Assembly (NCBI GenBank): GCA_035949255.1
Contig: DASZIL010000042.1
Span: forward strand, 40,107 to 104,106
Direction of reading: 5' to 3'
DNA: 64,000 nt
Origin: GAS188 sp035949255
GTDB taxonomy: Bacteria > Pseudomonadota > Alphaproteobacteria > Rhizobiales > Beijerinckiaceae
Under the pieces are notes generated by a model that was not told where the DNA came from, did not search any database, and worked only from the letters and a program-made list of their open reading frames with translations. The translations under genes were made by a program, and so were the position numbers. Below are positions 34,058 through 43,150 of this stretch, piece by piece. Numbering within the stretch: the stretch's first letter is position 1; every line of letters starts with the position of its first letter.

Positions 34058-35107
34058 GGGCGTCAGGACCGCGCGCCCTACGAGCTTGCCCTTGCGCAGA
34101 TCCTCGAGCGTCGAGTTGGCTTCCTCGAGAGCTCGTCGCGTCACCGGGATGGGCTTCATTTTCTTCGCGCGCACAAGGTCGAGGAGCTCCTGCGTCTCCT
34201 TGAGGTTGCCGACATAGCTACCCTGGATGGTGATCGCCTTGATCGGAATGAGCGGCAAGGCCCAAGGCGCTCCGCCGCCGTAAAGCCCGACCATGACGAG
34301 CTTGCCGCCGCGCGTGAGACAATCGAAGCCGAGCTGCGCCGTCTGCGCGTTGCCCACGAGATCGATCGCCGCCCGCAATGGCCGCCCCGCTTTTTCCGCG
34401 ATCTGGCGAGCCGCGTCCGGCGCGGAGCCGTCAATCGCGGTGAGCGCGCCCGCGTTCATCGCCGCTTCGCGCTTCTTCTCGTCGAGATCGATGATGATCG
34501 CGCCCTTGCCTCCCATGGCCTTGAGCAAGGACAGCGCCATGAGGCCAAGGCCGCCGGCGCCGAAGATCAGGATCGGCTCGCCAAGGGCGAACTCGACCTT
34601 CTTCAGCGCGCTATAGGTGGTGACGCCGGAGCACGCATAGGGAGCGGCCGTGACCGGATCGAGGCCGGCAAGGTCGAGGAGATAGCGCGGATGCGGCACG
34701 AGGATATGGTCGGCGTAGCCGCCATCGCAATGGACGCCGAGACAGCGCGGCTTGAGGCACAGGTTTTCGTCCCCGGCGCGGCACACCTCGCAAACGCCGC
34801 AACCGATCCAAGGGTAGATGAGACGCGTCTCGCCAACCGCCATGCCTTGCGCCTGGGGGCCAAGGGCGAGCACTTCACCCACCGTCTCGTGCCCCATGGC
34901 AAGCGGCAGCGCCACGCCCCGGTCCTTCAGCGAGAGCTGCCCCCGTCCATGGCCGAGCTGATAGCCGCCCTCCCAGATATGCAGATCGCTGTGGCAAACA
35001 CCGGCCGCCCTCACCTTCAGGAGGACCTCTGTGCCGGATGGCTCAGGCGTCGGCGCATCGATCCTCGTGAGCGGCGCCGAAAATTCGGTGACCTTGAAGC
35101 TCCTCAT
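34055..35107 (-). CDS. Zinc-dependent alcohol dehydrogenase (MDR family)
   Basis: The 350-residue enzyme oxidises an alcohol or reduces an aldehyde with NAD. The catalytic zinc ligands are Cys38 (GVCHSDLH) and His73-Glu74 (GHETVG). The structural zinc site has four cysteines at 103, 106, 109 and 117 (CGVCEVCRAGDENLC). The Rossmann fold shows FGAGGLGLMAL and an acidic residue in IIIDLDEKK, pointing to NAD rather than NADP. ATG 35107 directly follows GGAGGAAGG and is preferred to 35134. The substrate is not known. Confidence 0.9.
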   Translation of the reverse strand: MRSFKVTEFSAPLTRIDAPTPEPSGTEVLLKVRAAGVCHSDLHIWEGGYQLGHGRGQLSLKDRGVALPLAMGHETVGEVLALGPQAQGMAVGETRLIYPWIGCGVCEVCRAGDENLCLKPRCLGVHCDGGYADHILVPHPRYLLDLAGLDPVTAAPYACSGVTTYSALKKVEFALGEPILIFGAGGLGLMALSLLKAMGGKGAIIIDLDEKKREAAMNAGALTAIDGSAPDAARQIAEKAGRPLRAAIDLVGNAQTAQLGFDCLTRGGKLVMVGLYGGGAPWALPLIPIKAITIQGSYVGNLKETQELLDLVRAKKMKPIPVTRRALEEANSTLEDLRKGKLVGRAVLTP

Positions 35108-35277
35108 CCCTTCCTCCCGCAAGACGGCCCGCAAGAGACATCATGCCGCGCTGGAAGACGCAAGGGGCGGATCGAAGGGCCGCGCCAAGGCCTCAGACCA
35201 TCATCTCGACTGCGCACTCACCCAGCCTGTGTGATCACCTTTACCAAACAGGTCACTTGGACGGATCACTGGACAGA

Positions 35278-36111
35278 TCATTTGGCGAACGGCCGATCGT
35301 GCGGCCCGGTGACGGCTCGGAAGCCCGTGGCGCTGCGCTTCGCCTCGCGGGGCACGCCGAGAATGTTGATGGATACAATGCCTTTGAACACATTCGCGGT
35401 TTGGCCAAAGAAATTCTTGGGGTTGAACAGGAAAGGGAGATGCCAGAAGAGTTCATAGTCGAGCGAAAGCAGCCGCTCGATGAGGGGTGCCGAATTCTCC
35501 TCACGATCGTTCTCGACATAGAGCACCGGGCGAAACCGCGTGATCGTCGAGGTGGCCCCGGCGAGCACCTCCCCTTCCATGCCCTCGACATCGATCTTCA
35601 GAAGATCGCATCGCGCGAGCCCGAGCATGTCGACCGGAATGATCTCCACCGGCTCCGAAGGCCCGCCCATTCCAAGCGAGATGCCGCCGAAATTATTGGC
35701 CGCCGCGTAATCGAGGACGGGCACTTGCGCGATGCCCCGCTCGCGCCCGGCGCCCGCGAGGAGCGCGCGTGTATTGGTGACCCCATTGAGCGCGAGGTTG
35801 GCGCATAGCATCTGGTGGATCACCCGTTGCGGCTCGTAGGCAATGACGACGCCGCTCGGGCCGACCGCGGCCGCGAAATAAAGGGTGTGGGCCCCGATGT
35901 TGGCGCCGATGTCGAGCACCACCGCCCCCGGCTGCATAAGCTGGCGGAAGAGATCGACCTCGCCTTCGGAGAATTCTCCGTACAAATCGAAGGAACGCCC
36001 GACATAAGCGTCCTTCGGATGGTAGAGCATCAGGCCGTAACGTGTAGCCTTGAGCCGCACCTCGCGATTGTCGAGAAGGGCCGCACCCAATCGCGTCTTC
36101 ACATCGTTCAA
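35278..36111 (-). CDS. FkbM-family methyltransferase, copy 1
   Basis: The 277-residue protein belongs to the FkbM family of SAM-dependent O-methyltransferases that often modify sugars of surface polysaccharides or glycolipids. SAM motif I is VVLDIGANIGAHTLYFAAAVG with VIAYEPQ after it; the family hallmark KIDVEGMEGEVLAGA is present. It begins with a TTG (LNDVKT) behind a G-rich ribosome-binding region; GTG 36102 is an alternative. It is roughly 65-70% identical by eye to the adjacent upstream copy, with the block ATRYGLML, GRSFDLYGEFSEGEVDLFRQ and YEPQRVIHQMLCANLALN shared, so the pair arose by tandem duplication. Confidence 0.85.
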   Translation of the reverse strand: MNDVKTRLGAALLDNREVRLKATRYGLMLYHPKDAYVGRSFDLYGEFSEGEVDLFRQLMQPGAVVLDIGANIGAHTLYFAAAVGPSGVVIAYEPQRVIHQMLCANLALNGVTNTRALLAGAGRERGIAQVPVLDYAAANNFGGISLGMGGPSEPVEIIPVDMLGLARCDLLKIDVEGMEGEVLAGATSTITRFRPVLYVENDREENSAPLIERLLSLDYELFWHLPFLFNPKNFFGQTANVFKGIVSINILGVPREAKRSATGFRAVTGPHDRPFAK

Positions 36112-36249
36112 GAAATTTCCCCCGCGCGGGGTTGAGCCAAGAACCGTATAGAGCCCATCTCGACTTTGGCAATCCCGGCCCGCTCACCTCAGGCGAAGCA
36201 GTACACCGATCACATACCGACGTCTCGCCTTTTCAGGGCGGTGCCGTGA

Positions 36250-37083
36250 TCAATCCGGAAGCGGCCAGTCCTGAGGGCCGGTGACGCCGCGCAACCCCGA
36301 GACATCGTTCTTCCACTCGCGCGGCAAGCACAACATGTTGATGGACAACAACCCGCCGAAGGCATTAGCCCGCTGACGAAAGAAATTTTCCGGATTGAAA
36401 TAGGGAGGCAGGTGCCAGAAAAGCTCATACTCGAGTGAAAAAAGCTGCTCGATCAGCGCCGCTGATTTTTCGCGCCGATCATTCTCGATATAGAGCGGGG
36501 GGCGGAGCCGAGCGATTGTCGAGGTCGCGCCGGCCACCACCTCGCCTTCCATGCCCTCGACGTCGATCTTCATGAAATGGCATCTCTCGAGCTCCAACGC
36601 GTCGACGGGAATGACGTCGACCCGCTCCGAAGCACCATCCGTGCCGAGCGATATGCGGCCGAAATTATTGTGCTTGCCGTAATCGAGGATGGGCACGCGG
36701 GTGATGCCGCGTTCGCGGCCCGCTCCCGCATGGAGCGTCTGGACATTCGTGACGCTGTTGAGCGCGAGATTTGCGCAGAGCATCTGATGGATCACGCGCT
36801 GGGGCTCATAGGCGACGACGCGACCGCGCTGGCCAACCGCGCTAGCAAAATAAAGCGTGTGGGCGCCGATATTGGCGCCGATATCGAGCACCACCATCCC
36901 CGGCCGCAAGAGTTGGCGAAAGAGGTCGACCTCGCCCTCGGAGAATTCGCCGTAAAGATCGAAGGAACGCCCGATGATGGAGTCATTCGAATTGTAGAGC
37001 ATGAGCCCATAACGTGTCGCCTTGAGCCTCACCTCGCGAATGTCGAGGATGGTCGCGCCAAACCCCGTCTTCATGTCGTTCAA
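36250..37083 (-). CDS. FkbM-family methyltransferase, copy 2
   Basis: This 277-residue paralogue of the neighbouring gene shares its motif I (VVLDIGANIGAHTLYFASAV), YEPQRVIHQMLCANLALN and KIDVEGMEGEVVAGATST. Differences cluster around the middle (DYGKHNNFGRISLGTDGA against DYAAANNFGGISLGMGGP) and the C-terminus, which may set acceptor preference. By comparison with copy 1 the start is the TTG at 37083 (LNDMKT); the ATG at 37074 is an alternative. It lies upstream of copy 1 in the same direction with 138 bases between. The acceptor is probably a glycan by family, not by direct evidence. Confidence 0.85.
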   Translation of the reverse strand: MNDMKTGFGATILDIREVRLKATRYGLMLYNSNDSIIGRSFDLYGEFSEGEVDLFRQLLRPGMVVLDIGANIGAHTLYFASAVGQRGRVVAYEPQRVIHQMLCANLALNSVTNVQTLHAGAGRERGITRVPILDYGKHNNFGRISLGTDGASERVDVIPVDALELERCHFMKIDVEGMEGEVVAGATSTIARLRPPLYIENDRREKSAALIEQLFSLEYELFWHLPPYFNPENFFRQRANAFGGLLSINMLCLPREWKNDVSGLRGVTGPQDWPLPD

Positions 37084-37313
37084 AGGAAACGCCCCATCGC
37101 TTGGGAATGAGCCGGTGAACCTATAGAAGCGGGCGCGGCCTTGGCAATGTCGACCGGCTCGGCGGCGTCCCATCGTTCCTCTAACTTGCCATGGTGGCTC
37201 TCCCGCGTCGCTCGCCCGACCCGGAAAAACTCAAGGGTCGATTTCGCCCGCTCTTGATGCTAAAGGGCCAAACCTCAATCTCATCGCCTCTCGGCAGATA
37301 ACGAGCTCCTTCA

Positions 37314-38903
37314 GTGACGGACGACATCGCGGCCTCTGTGAGCCGCAGGCGAACCTTTGCCATCATCTCGCACCCTGACGCGGGCAAGACCACCTTGACC
37401 GAGAAGCTTCTCTTGTTCGGCGGCGCGATCCAGCTCGCGGGCGAGGTGAAGGCGAAGCGCAACCGGATCCAGACCCGCTCCGATTGGATGGGCATCGAGC
37501 GCGAGCGCGGCATCTCGGTCGTGACCTCCGTGATGACCTTCGAATACGGCGGCTGCGTCTTCAATCTTCTCGACACGCCGGGCCATGAGGATTTTTCGGA
37601 GGACACCTACCGCACGCTCACCGCGGTCGATTCGGCCGTCATGGTGATCGATGCGGCGCGCGGCATCGAGGCGCGCACGCGCAAGCTCTTCGAGGTCTGC
37701 CGGCTTCGCGACATTCCGATCGTCACCTTCATCAACAAGATGGACCGGGAAAGCCGCGACCCTTTCGACCTCCTCGACGAGATCGAGAAAACGCTCGCGC
37801 TCGATGTCGCGCCGGTGAATTGGCCGATCGGTCGCGGCAAGTCGTTCTCGGGCACCTATGATCTGCGAAAGAACGCGGTGAGGCGTCTCGACGCCGAAGG
37901 GATTTCCCTCCCGGTGTCGGGGCCGGAGGATCCGGCGATCTCTCACCTCATGGCGGCCGATGAAATCGATCCCTGGCGCGAAGAGCTTTCGCTCGCGCGA
38001 GAGGCGCTGAAGCCCTTCGACCTTCAAGCGTTCCACGAGGGCCATTTGACCCCGGTGCTTTTCGGCAGCGCGCTTCGCAATTTCGGCGTGCGCGATCTCA
38101 TCGATGCCTTGGTCGAATTCGCGCAGACGCCGCGCGGGCAGAGCGCCAACAGGCGCGTCGTCGCGCCGGACGAAGCGAAGATGACGGGCTTCGTCTTCAA
38201 AATCCAGGCGAATATGGATCCGAACCACCGTGACCGCATCGCCTTCCTGCGCGTCTGCTCCGGGCGCCTCGCGCGCGGCATGAAAGCCAAGCTCGTGCGC
38301 ACCGGCCGCCCGATCAGCCTCTCGGCCCCGCAATTCTTCTTCGCGCAGGATCGCGCCATCGCGGATGAGGCATACGCCGGCGACATCGTCGGCATTCCCA
38401 ATCACGGCACGCTGCGCATCGGCGACACGCTGACCGAAGGCGAGGAGATCGCCTTTCAGGGCGTGCCGAGCTTCGCGCCCGAGATCTTGCGCCGCATCAA
38501 GCTTCAGGACGCGATGAAGGGCAAGAAGCTGCGCGAAGCACTGCGGCAGATGGCGGAGGAAGGTGTGGTGCAGCTCTTCCTTCCTTACGACGGCTCGGCG
38601 GCGATCGTGGGTGTCGTCGGCGCCTTGCAGCTCGACGTGCTCGTCGAGCGCATGCGCGGCGAATACGGCTTGCCGATCGCTTACGAGGAAACGCGCTTTT
38701 CGCTCTGCCGCTGGATCGATGACAATCCCGAGCTCGAACGTTTCGCCGAAGCGCACGCCTCGTCGATGGCGCGCGATCTCGACGGCGCGCCCGTCTTCAT
38801 GGCGGCGTCGACCTTCGATCTCACCTATCAGATGGATCGCTGGCCCTCGATCCGCTTCCGCGAGATCAAGGCGTATCAGGCTACGGTGCCGCAAGCGGCG
38901 TGA
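37314..38903 (+). CDS. prfC: Peptide chain release factor 3
   Basis: RF3 is a translational GTPase that removes RF1 and RF2 from the ribosome after peptide release. The G domain shows ISHPDAGKTTLTEKLL, the switch region MGIERERGISVVTSVMTF, LLDTPGHEDFSEDTYR and FINKMDRESRDPFDLLDEIE. Later blocks include VFKIQANMDPNHRDRIAF and VGALQLDVLVERM. At 529 residues it is full-length. The start is a GTG at 37314. A perfect hairpin lies just after the stop codon. The gene appears monocistronic. Confidence 0.95.
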   Translation: MTDDIAASVSRRRTFAIISHPDAGKTTLTEKLLLFGGAIQLAGEVKAKRNRIQTRSDWMGIERERGISVVTSVMTFEYGGCVFNLLDTPGHEDFSEDTYRTLTAVDSAVMVIDAARGIEARTRKLFEVCRLRDIPIVTFINKMDRESRDPFDLLDEIEKTLALDVAPVNWPIGRGKSFSGTYDLRKNAVRRLDAEGISLPVSGPEDPAISHLMAADEIDPWREELSLAREALKPFDLQAFHEGHLTPVLFGSALRNFGVRDLIDALVEFAQTPRGQSANRRVVAPDEAKMTGFVFKIQANMDPNHRDRIAFLRVCSGRLARGMKAKLVRTGRPISLSAPQFFFAQDRAIADEAYAGDIVGIPNHGTLRIGDTLTEGEEIAFQGVPSFAPEILRRIKLQDAMKGKKLREALRQMAEEGVVQLFLPYDGSAAIVGVVGALQLDVLVERMRGEYGLPIAYEETRFSLCRWIDDNPELERFAEAHASSMARDLDGAPVFMAASTFDLTYQMDRWPSIRFREIKAYQATVPQAA

Positions 38904-38911
38904 GATCGCTC

Positions 38912-38932
38912 ACCTCTCCCGCAGGGAGAGGT
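38912..38932. terminator. Hairpin after prfC
   Basis: Arms ACCTCTCCC (38912-38920) and GGGAGAGGT (38924-38932) are exact inverse copies around a GCA loop, nine bases after the stop codon. Outer arms CTCACC and GGTGAGG extend the fold around 38909-38964. The sequence resembles widespread mosaic intergenic repeats. It probably stops transcription between convergent genes although no long T-run follows. Confidence 0.5.
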
Positions 38933-38980
38933 CGGCTCCGAGCCGGAGGCGAGGAGCGGGTGAGGTTTTCAACCCCTTCG

Positions 38981-40444
38981 TCACCTCGTCGCGAAGGTCG
39001 GTGGCACCATCTGATCGACCGCGCGCTTTGCCCAATCGAGGCTTGGCGCCTGCGCCACGATGCGCTTTTGCGCCTCCTCAAGGGCAGCGCAGGCGCCCAC
39101 ATAATCGATGGTCAAAACCTTGCCGTTCTCGACTACCTTGCGGCCATCGACATAGACGGAGCGAATGGCGCGATCATCGGCCGCGAAGATCAGCGTGCGG
39201 ATCGCGTCATGGGCGGGGCGCATGGCCGGATGCTTGAGATCGACGAGCACGAGATCGGCGCGGCAGCCGGACGCGAGGCGTCCGATGTCGTCGCGCCTCA
39301 AGGCGCGGGCGCCAGCGACGGTCGCCGCGTTGAAGATATCGGTCGCGCGGGCGGCGCGGGGAGAGCCGCCCTGAAGGCGCGCCACATAAGCCGCAAGCCG
39401 AAGCTCCGAGAGCATGTTGTGCGGATAGGTGTCGGTGCCGATGCCGACTGAGACGCCGCGCCGCAGATAACGGCCGAGATCGCGCATCGCGATGCCGCGG
39501 CGCGCGAACACCGTTGGACAATGCGCCACCATCGTGCCGGTCTCTGCGAGGCGCCCAAGGTCGCTCTCGGTCGACCAGCGGGTCGAGGGGTGGTCGTCGA
39601 GGAAGATGGCGTGGCCGACGATCGAGCGCTCCGAAAGCACGCCGAGCCGATCGAGCCAGCCGATCGGCGTGAGCCCATGACGGCGCGTGATCTCATGCAC
39701 CTCGACGACGGATTGCGCCGCATGCGTCTGCCAGGGAAGGTCGCGGCGCCTGGCTTCCGCGAAGCTCTCCCGCATGAGGCCCTCGGAGCAAGTGTCGATC
39801 TGGGCCGGGATCACCATGCCGGAAAGACGACCGCTCGGATGGGCGATGGCCTTCTCGATGAGAAGAAGCGCCTCGGCCATCGCCTTCTCGCCCGCGGGCT
39901 CGTCCCAATCATATTCGACGACATGGCCGTTTCGGGTGCGCCAGCTCGCCGAGCGGAACATCGGCGCAAGGCAGACGCGCAAGCCGCTTTCGGCCGCAAG
40001 ATCGATCCAGCCGTCATGCGGCATCGAGAGATCCGCGACCGTGGTGACGCCCGAAAGCAGCATCTCGGCAAAGGCGACGCGGGTGCAGGCGGGCTTTGCC
40101 TGAGGGTCGGCACGGAAGATCGGCATGAACTCGTAAAGCGAGGAGTTGTAGAGGCCGGGGCTTCCCAATTCCTCATTGAGCCCGCGATACATCGGCTCGG
40201 TCGAAGGGTGCGAATGGATATCGACGAGCCCCGGCATCACCATGAGGCCGCGCCCGTCGATCACCACCTCCGCCGCGCCGTCATAGCCGCGTCCGACGAA
40301 TTTGAGCTTGCCCTCGGCAAACGCCACGTCCGCATCGGTGAGATAGACATGCGCGCGTTCCGCGTCGTCCCAGGCGACAACCCGATCGGCGCGCCTAATG
40401 AGCGTCGTTCCGGACGCCCTCCCCATTGCATCCCGCCCCTTCAC
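38981..40444 (-). CDS. Amidohydrolase, AtzA/TrzA-like
   Basis: This 487-residue metal-dependent hydrolase belongs to the amidohydrolase superfamily branch that includes atrazine chlorohydrolase and guanine or cytosine deaminases. The metal site is complete: HSH in LVDIHSHPSTEP, the third histidine in WQTHAAQSVVEV, the fourth in VGHAIFLDDH, and the aspartate in GIGTDTYPHNML. The C-terminal part SGCRADLVLVDL is the usual imidase-type beta-sandwich. I chose GTG 40444, which follows AGGAG; ATG 40426 is possible. It is the last gene of the leftward ABC-transporter operon, so it likely deaminates or hydrolyses the imported compound or its product. Confidence 0.85.
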   Translation of the reverse strand: MKGRDAMGRASGTTLIRRADRVVAWDDAERAHVYLTDADVAFAEGKLKFVGRGYDGAAEVVIDGRGLMVMPGLVDIHSHPSTEPMYRGLNEELGSPGLYNSSLYEFMPIFRADPQAKPACTRVAFAEMLLSGVTTVADLSMPHDGWIDLAAESGLRVCLAPMFRSASWRTRNGHVVEYDWDEPAGEKAMAEALLLIEKAIAHPSGRLSGMVIPAQIDTCSEGLMRESFAEARRRDLPWQTHAAQSVVEVHEITRRHGLTPIGWLDRLGVLSERSIVGHAIFLDDHPSTRWSTESDLGRLAETGTMVAHCPTVFARRGIAMRDLGRYLRRGVSVGIGTDTYPHNMLSELRLAAYVARLQGGSPRAARATDIFNAATVAGARALRRDDIGRLASGCRADLVLVDLKHPAMRPAHDAIRTLIFAADDRAIRSVYVDGRKVVENGKVLTIDYVGACAALEEAQKRIVAQAPSLDWAKRAVDQMVPPTFATR

Positions 40445-40551
40445 GTCGCCTCTCCTAGCCTTGAGTTCAAAGGATAGAGGGGATGGAAGTGTGACGTTCG
40501 CCAAGCCTCGCGGCTGAGCGAACCCAGTGTCACCATCCGTCCGGCTCCTTG

Positions 40552-41451
40552 TCACCCATCCAAACGCTGGGCGCTTGCCTCGCAACTCGCGAAATGCTCC
40601 GCGATTTGGCATCCGGTCGCGATCCAGACATCGCCGACGCCGAGCGCATATTCGAGGAATTCGCGCAAGAGGCGAAAGCGCATCGGACGGCCGCTCACCT
40701 GCGGGTGAAGAACGGTCGTCACCATCGCGCCCCAGTCCCTCACCTCGTCGAGCTCGTCCTTCCACATCGAGAGGACATGCTCGCGCGGCAATATCGTGCG
40801 CGGCGAAAAGCGGGCGCTCAAGCCGTGCATCCAATCGTCGTAGCTCGAGGTGACGGGGAGCTCGATGACGCCCGCGCTGCCGTCGGCGAGCACATGGCGA
40901 TAAGGACGCACGTCGTCGCGCCAGGAGGAGGAATACAGCATCCCGTGCCGCTTGAGGCTCGCACGAAGCTCCTCGCAGCTCTCGCCGAAGGGGGCCCGAT
41001 AGCCGACCGGGACGATGCCGAGCCGGCGCTTCAAGGTCGCAAAGCCGCGCTCGAGCTCGTCTTGGATGAAGGGATCGCCAGGGTCGGGCAAGAGATGGTG
41101 GAAGCCGTGATGGCCGATCTCATGACCTTCCTTCAAGATGGCCTCGGCCATTGCCGGATGCGCCTCGACCGACCAGCCGGTGATGAAGAACGTTGCCTTG
41201 AGGCCGAGATCCCGCAAAAGCTCGAGCAGCTTCGGCGTCCCGACGCGCGCCTCGTATCCGCCAAAGGACATGGTGACGAGGCGCTCCGCATGCGCCGGGT
41301 CCTTGCTGGTCCAGGCGCTCTCGGCGTCGACGTCGAAGGAAAGGAACATTGCGGCGCGACAGCCGTCGCGGCACCAAGGATACAGCGGCGCGGGAGGGGC
41401 CTTGTTCGCCGGCGCGAGCGGCACGCTCTCCCAGCTTTTAGTTTCCGGCAT
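40552..41451 (-). CDS. Polysaccharide deacetylase-family hydrolase
   Basis: The 299-residue protein has a NodB-homology domain. The metal aspartate is in MFLSFDVDAES and the two histidines in EGHEIGHHGFHH; GYRAPFGE provides the next conserved motif. It has no signal peptide. Cytoplasmic members of this family include PuuE-type allantoinases and imidases, which fits the next-door amidohydrolase better than a sugar deacetylase does. The start codon lies inside the 3' end of the substrate-binding protein gene (14-base overlap), so translation is coupled. Confidence 0.85.
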   Translation of the reverse strand: MPETKSWESVPLAPANKAPPAPLYPWCRDGCRAAMFLSFDVDAESAWTSKDPAHAERLVTMSFGGYEARVGTPKLLELLRDLGLKATFFITGWSVEAHPAMAEAILKEGHEIGHHGFHHLLPDPGDPFIQDELERGFATLKRRLGIVPVGYRAPFGESCEELRASLKRHGMLYSSSWRDDVRPYRHVLADGSAGVIELPVTSSYDDWMHGLSARFSPRTILPREHVLSMWKDELDEVRDWGAMVTTVLHPQVSGRPMRFRLLREFLEYALGVGDVWIATGCQIAEHFASCEASAQRLDG

Positions 41452-42277
41452 TGATCGTCACCTCCTCGACCGCGTCGGCGGAAAGCCCCCATTTGTCGAG
41501 GATCTTCTTGTAGCTGCCGTCCGCGACGAGCTGGCGAAGCGCCTCGGCAAGGGCTTGCTGCAATTCGGTCGCGCTCTTGGCGACGCCGATGCCGGTGAGC
41601 TGGCTCGAGATGCGCTCGCCGACCACCGCATAGGTGTCGGGCTCGAGCTTCATCACATAGGGCAAGGTCTCATTGCCCTGCATCGCCGCATCGACGCGGC
41701 CCTGCTTCAATTGCGTGCGTGCGTCGGGCGAACCTTCCGTGCCGACGACGTTGATGGCCGGCTTCCCCGCCGTCTTGCAATGCTGCTCGCTCCATTCGGT
41801 GATCTCGCCCGGGAACGAGGTGCGCCGGCTGGTGCCAACCGATTTGCCGCAAAGCGCGAGCATGTCGGGAAACTCCTTGGCGCGCGCGGCCTGAACGAAG
41901 AACTGCGGGCCCGATCTCAGATAATCGACGAAGCTCACCTTGTCGTGGCGGCTCGCGAGATCGGTCATGCCTGAGAGGATCACATCGACGCGTCCGGTGT
42001 CGACGGCCGAGATCATCTGCTCGAAGCTCGTCTCCTGCCAATCCATCTTGAGGCCGAGCTTTGCCGCGATGGCGTTGCCGAGATCGACATCGAGGCCGGA
42101 TAACTCATTGGTGGCGGGATCGCGCAAATCGAGCGGCGGATAATTCGGCACGATGGCGGCGATGAGCGTGCCGCGCGCCTTGATCGCGGAAGGCAGCTCG
42201 GCCGCGCCGACCGACGGCCCGCGCGGAAAGATCACGGCGGCCGTGAGCATAAAGGTCGCAAGCACGAGTTTCTTCAT
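41438..42277 (-). CDS. Amino-acid-type ABC transporter substrate-binding protein
   Basis: The 279-residue exported protein is a family 3 solute-binding protein. A signal peptide (LVLATFMLTAAVIFP to VGAAELP) is followed by GTLIAAIVPNYPPLDLRD, GLDVDLGNAIAAKLGL, VDVILSGMTDLASRHDKV and the hinge block CGKSVGTSRRT. It captures a small ligand, usually an amino acid or analogue, in the periplasm. ATG 42277 follows GGAGG and is preferred over 42304. It lies between the ATPase gene and the deacetylase-family gene. Confidence 0.92.
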   Translation of the reverse strand: MKKLVLATFMLTAAVIFPRGPSVGAAELPSAIKARGTLIAAIVPNYPPLDLRDPATNELSGLDVDLGNAIAAKLGLKMDWQETSFEQMISAVDTGRVDVILSGMTDLASRHDKVSFVDYLRSGPQFFVQAARAKEFPDMLALCGKSVGTSRRTSFPGEITEWSEQHCKTAGKPAINVVGTEGSPDARTQLKQGRVDAAMQGNETLPYVMKLEPDTYAVVGERISSQLTGIGVAKSATELQQALAEALRQLVADGSYKKILDKWGLSADAVEEVTINAGN

Positions 42278-42375
42278 CAGGAGCCTCCGGGTTTCGTTCT
42301 TCACCTGGCGAACCGTTCATCTTCGGTTTCCGCGGGCGCGGCAAGCGATAAAATGAACGCTATGCCGCCCAGCCA

Positions 42376-43143
42376 TCATGCCAAAACCGCGGCGAGGAAG
42401 GCCTTTGTGCGCGCTTCGCGCGGCGAATTCAGGACTTGCGCCGCAGCGCCCGATTCGACGATGCGGCCGTGGTCCATGAAGACGACGCGGTTCGCCACCT
42501 CGCGCGCAAAGCCGAGTTCATGCGTCACCACGATCATCGTCATGCCGCTCAGTGCAAGCTCCTTCATCACGGCGAGCACCTCGCCGACGAGCTCGGGATC
42601 GAGCGCGCTCGTCGGCTCGTCGAAGAGCATGAGCTTCGGGCGCATGGCGAGAGCGCGCGCGATCGCGACGCGCTGCTGCTGGCCACCCGAAAGATCGGCC
42701 GGGAAGGCATCGGCCTTCCCCGAAAGGCCGACGCGCGCCAAGAGCTCGCGAGCCTCGCGCATGGCCTCGCCCCGGTCACGCCGCAGGACCTGCACCGGTC
42801 CCTCGATCAGGTTTTCGAGCGCCGTCATATGCGGAAAGAGGTTGAAGCGCTGGAACACCATGCCGGTCTTCAAGCGCTGGCGGGCGATCTCATGCTCGGC
42901 GAGCGGATAAAGCCGGTCCTTGACGCGGCGATAGCCGATGAGGTCGCCATCGACGAAGATCGCACCGGAATCGATCTCGACGAGCTGGTTGATGCAGCGA
43001 AGCAAGGTCGTCTTGCCGGAGCCGGAGGCGCCGATGATGCAGAGTACCTCTCTGGCCGCCACGTCGAGCGAGACGCCAGCAAGTGCCTCGAAGGCGCCGA
43101 AGCTCTTGCGCACGTCCCGGATCGAGACGAGAGGCGTATCCAT
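42376..43143 (-). CDS. Amino-acid-type ABC transporter ATPase (GlnQ-like)
   Basis: The 255-residue ATPase drives the importer. Walker A is GASGSGKTT at 38-46, the signature LSGGQQQRVAIARAL, Walker B LMLFDEPTSALDPE and the switch histidine in VVTHELGFAREVA. The Q-loop FQRFNLFPHMT is typical of polar amino-acid transporters. It starts 7 bases after the permease stop and belongs to the same operon. Confidence 0.95.
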   Translation of the reverse strand: MDTPLVSIRDVRKSFGAFEALAGVSLDVAAREVLCIIGASGSGKTTLLRCINQLVEIDSGAIFVDGDLIGYRRVKDRLYPLAEHEIARQRLKTGMVFQRFNLFPHMTALENLIEGPVQVLRRDRGEAMREARELLARVGLSGKADAFPADLSGGQQQRVAIARALAMRPKLMLFDEPTSALDPELVGEVLAVMKELALSGMTMIVVTHELGFAREVANRVVFMDHGRIVESGAAAQVLNSPREARTKAFLAAVLA

Positions 43144-43150
43144 CTCCTCT

